Shown piece by piece: positions 5,485-6,508 of a stretch of DNA of 6,508 nt. Source of the DNA: Gammaproteobacteria bacterium. GTDB lineage: Bacteria > Pseudomonadota > Gammaproteobacteria > Porifericomitales > Porifericomitaceae. Under the pieces are notes generated by a model. That model did not search any database, had not been told where the DNA came from, and saw only the letters and a list, made by a program, of their open reading frames with translations. Where the stretch lies: contig JAPPQA010000078.1 in assembly GCA_028817255.1 (NCBI GenBank), positions 1 through 6,508 on the forward strand, read 5' to 3'. Position numbers and translations under genes: made by a program. Position 1 is the first letter of the stretch. Each line of letters opens with the position of its first letter.

Positions 5485-6216
5485 ATGGACTACACGGTCG
5501 TCATCCCCGCCCGTTACGCCTCCACCCGCCTGCCGGGCAAGCCCCTGCTGGAGATCGCCGGCAAGCCGCTGCTGCAACACGTATGGGAAAAGGCCCGCGG
5601 CAGTTCGGCGCGGGCGGTGCTTATCGCTACCGACGACGAACGCATTGCCAGTGTCGCCCGGGGGTTTGGCGCCGAGGTTTGCCTTAGCTCCAGCGCGCAC
5701 CGCTCCGGCAGCGACCGTATCTGCGAGGCCATCGAGGGCCGCGCGTTGCCAGACGATGCCCATATCGTCAACCTGCAAGGCGACGAACCCCTGTTGCCCT
5801 CCTGCCTGCTGGATCAGGTGGCCGCCGCCCTGGAGACACGCTCCCAGGCGGACATGGCCACTCTCTGCGCCCCCCTGGAACCCGGCACGGACGCGGCCGA
5901 CCCGAACCTGGTCAAGGTAGTGCGCGACAATCAGGGGCGCGCCCTGTACTTCAGCCGCTGCCCGATCCCTCATGGCGCCCCCCGTCACTGGCGGCACATC
6001 GGTTTGTACGCCTATCGCGCCGGCTATCTGCGTCGCTTCGTGCGGCTGCCTCCTTGCGCTGCCGAGCGTGACGAACGGCTGGAACAACTGCGGGCGCTGC
6101 ACCACGGCGCTTGGATCCATGTAGAGCTGGCGACCGCCCCTGTTGCCGCCGGCGTGGACACCGCTGCCGATCTGCAACGGGTGCGGGAACTGTTTCGGGC
6201 GCAGATAGATGCCTAA
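5485..6216 (+). CDS. kdsB: 3-deoxy-manno-octulosonate cytidylyltransferase (CMP-Kdo synthetase)
   Basis: KdsB joins Kdo to CTP, giving CMP-Kdo and pyrophosphate in the cytoplasm. CMP-Kdo is the donor for Kdo transfer to lipid IVA, the LpxK product. The 243-residue chain begins with the nucleotide-binding motif VVIPARYASTRLPGKPL (5-21). It continues with ATDDERIA (48-55), HRSGSDRI (72-79), NLQGDEPLLP (96-105) and VKVV (144-147), then LYFSR (154-158), HIGLYAYRAGYLRRFV (171-186), RLEQLR (200-205) and GVDTAADL (223-230). The metal-binding aspartates are Asp100 and Asp225. Between FSR and HIG only 12 residues remain, against 23 in E. coli KdsB as I recall it, so this surface loop is shortened while the catalytic motifs are intact. 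The ATG immediately follows the ycaR stop and only a weak purine stretch lies upstream, so translation is probably coupled to ycaR. Confidence 0.97.
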   Translation: MDYTVVIPARYASTRLPGKPLLEIAGKPLLQHVWEKARGSSARAVLIATDDERIASVARGFGAEVCLSSSAHRSGSDRICEAIEGRALPDDAHIVNLQGDEPLLPSCLLDQVAAALETRSQADMATLCAPLEPGTDAADPNLVKVVRDNQGRALYFSRCPIPHGAPRHWRHIGLYAYRAGYLRRFVRLPPCAAERDERLEQLRALHHGAWIHVELATAPVAAGVDTAADLQRVRELFRAQIDA

Positions 6217-6257
6217 GAAAGCATCTTAAATTTAAGTTTTATATAGAAATAATATAT
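6217..6257 (+). terminator. AT-rich stretch after kdsB with a weak stem-loop and T-run
   Basis: Only 6 of 41 bases are G or C. A perfect 12-bp palindrome CTTAAATTTAAG (6225-6236), 8 nt after the kdsB stop, is followed directly by TTTT (6237-6240). The layout is that of an intrinsic terminator, but the stem is almost all A-T and would be weak, so termination here is uncertain. It resembles the AT-rich island before ycaR in composition. Confidence 0.3.
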
Positions 6258-6265
6258 GCCGTCCG

Positions 6266-6414
6266 CATCACTCCCCCCTTGAGGGGGAGTCGGCAAGACG
6301 AGGGCGCAAGCCCGAAGTCGCGCCGGTGGGGGGAGCATCTAAGCGCCTGCTACACCCCACCGCCCAGGAGAACCGCAAGGGCCGCCTAGACTCCCCCTCC
6401 AGGGGGGAGTGATG
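6266..6414. repeat. 149-bp element with 26-bp terminal inverted repeats (REP/MITE-like)
   Basis: Bases 6266-6291 and 6389-6414 are reverse complements at 25 of 26 positions. Each end is also a hairpin: ACTCCCCC pairs with GGGGGAGT around a 5-nt loop at 6270-6290 and again at 6390-6410. The middle holds further pairing: CGGTGGGG (6324-6331) with CCCCACCG (6355-6362), and AGCA (6334-6337) with TGCT (6348-6351). No credible gene is inside; an open frame across it has no recognisable protein features. The build resembles bacterial paired palindromic repeats (BIME-like) or a non-autonomous miniature element that would need a transposase elsewhere. No flanking target-site duplication is obvious to me. 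It lies between convergent kdsB and infA, where it could also act as a two-way transcription barrier. Confidence 0.75.
6291..6325 (+). other. Internal hairpin with GCAA tetraloop inside the 149-bp element
   Basis: GGGC-GCAA-GCCC (6302-6313) is a perfect 4-bp stem closed by a GNRA tetraloop. It is extended by GAC (6297-6299) with GTC (6317-6319) across a GA/GAA internal loop, and by CGGC (6291-6294) with GCCG (6322-6325). These stacked short helices look RNA-like. They could form if the element is transcribed from the upstream operon. No conservation data are available here. Confidence 0.4.
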
Positions 6415-6423
6415 GGAAGAGTG

Positions 6424-6443
6424 AGGCGGAGGCAGGCGGAGGC
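6424..6443. repeat. Two tandem copies of a 10-bp repeat
   Basis: AGGCGGAGGC occurs twice back to back (6424-6433 and 6434-6443), between the inverted-repeat element and the infA stop codon. It is short and may be a chance or slippage product. Confidence 0.5.
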
Positions 6444-6462
6444 GCCCCTTCGAGGCACGGCC

Positions 6463-6508
6463 TCAGGGCAATCGGTAGGTGATGCGGCCTTTGCCCAAAT
6501 CGTAAGGG
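6463..6508 (-). CDS. infA: Translation initiation factor IF-1, C-terminal end (partial)
   Basis: The minus strand from 6507 reads PYDLGKGRITYRLP and then TGA (6465-6463). This matches the end of IF-1, which in E. coli runs PYDLSKGRIVFRSR. IF-1 binds the ribosomal A site during initiation with an OB fold; only its last strand is visible here. The rest lies beyond the right edge. The gene is convergent with kdsB, so it does not belong to the comEC-kdsB operon. A short stem GAGGC/GCCTC (6452-6456 and 6460-6464) overlaps the stop, but no T-run follows on the minus strand, so no clear terminator is seen. Confidence 0.78.
   Translation of the reverse strand, partial: PYDLGKGRITYRLP

Noticed and set aside
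6111..6389. Plus-strand 92-residue frame running from kdsB into the inverted-repeat element
   Set aside because: It starts inside kdsB in another frame and continues through the AT-rich patch and repeat; there is no ribosome binding site and no protein-like sequence.

Overview
This GC-rich window looks like a chromosomal piece of a gammaproteobacterium outside the Enterobacteriaceae. The gene order comEC - exbB - exbD - lpxK - ycaR - kdsB is, from memory, the arrangement of Pseudomonas and relatives. Escherichia coli instead has msbA between comEC (ycaI) and lpxK. The assignments rest on motifs read directly from the translations; no database search was possible.

Layout. Bases 1-353 (minus strand) hold the N-terminal part of a lipoprotein with a clear lipobox and a 14-glycine tract; it runs off the left edge. 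A divergent spacer (354-542) carries a good extended -10 promoter, a stable hairpin and a strong Shine-Dalgarno sequence for comEC, which starts with TTG at 543. Five more genes follow on the plus strand. The spacing is tight: 45 nt between comEC and exbB, a 4-nt overlap between exbB and exbD, 17 nt between exbD and lpxK, an AT-rich island before ycaR, and 0 nt between ycaR and kdsB. After kdsB come a second AT-rich stretch, a 149-bp element with near-perfect 26-bp inverted termini, and the last 14 codons of infA on the minus strand, convergent with the operon.

Function. The operon links envelope and uptake functions. ComEC is the inner-membrane channel for transforming DNA. ExbB/ExbD form a proton-driven motor of the TolQR/ExbBD/MotAB class. 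LpxK phosphorylates the lipid A precursor at the 4' position, and KdsB activates Kdo for transfer to that lipid A precursor. YcaR is a small Trm112-like protein of unclear role that commonly lies between lpxK and kdsB.

The core genes are conserved and ordinary. The parts worth a second look lie outside the conserved domains: the 149-bp nested inverted-repeat element at 6266-6414, a roughly 46-residue extra C-terminal tail on LpxK encoded by DNA that is itself bounded by inverted repeats, an about 8% GC island that begins in the last lpxK codons and supplies the start region of ycaR without a visible ribosome binding site, and the polyglycine lipoprotein at the left edge. I do not see a multi-gene novel system in this window.
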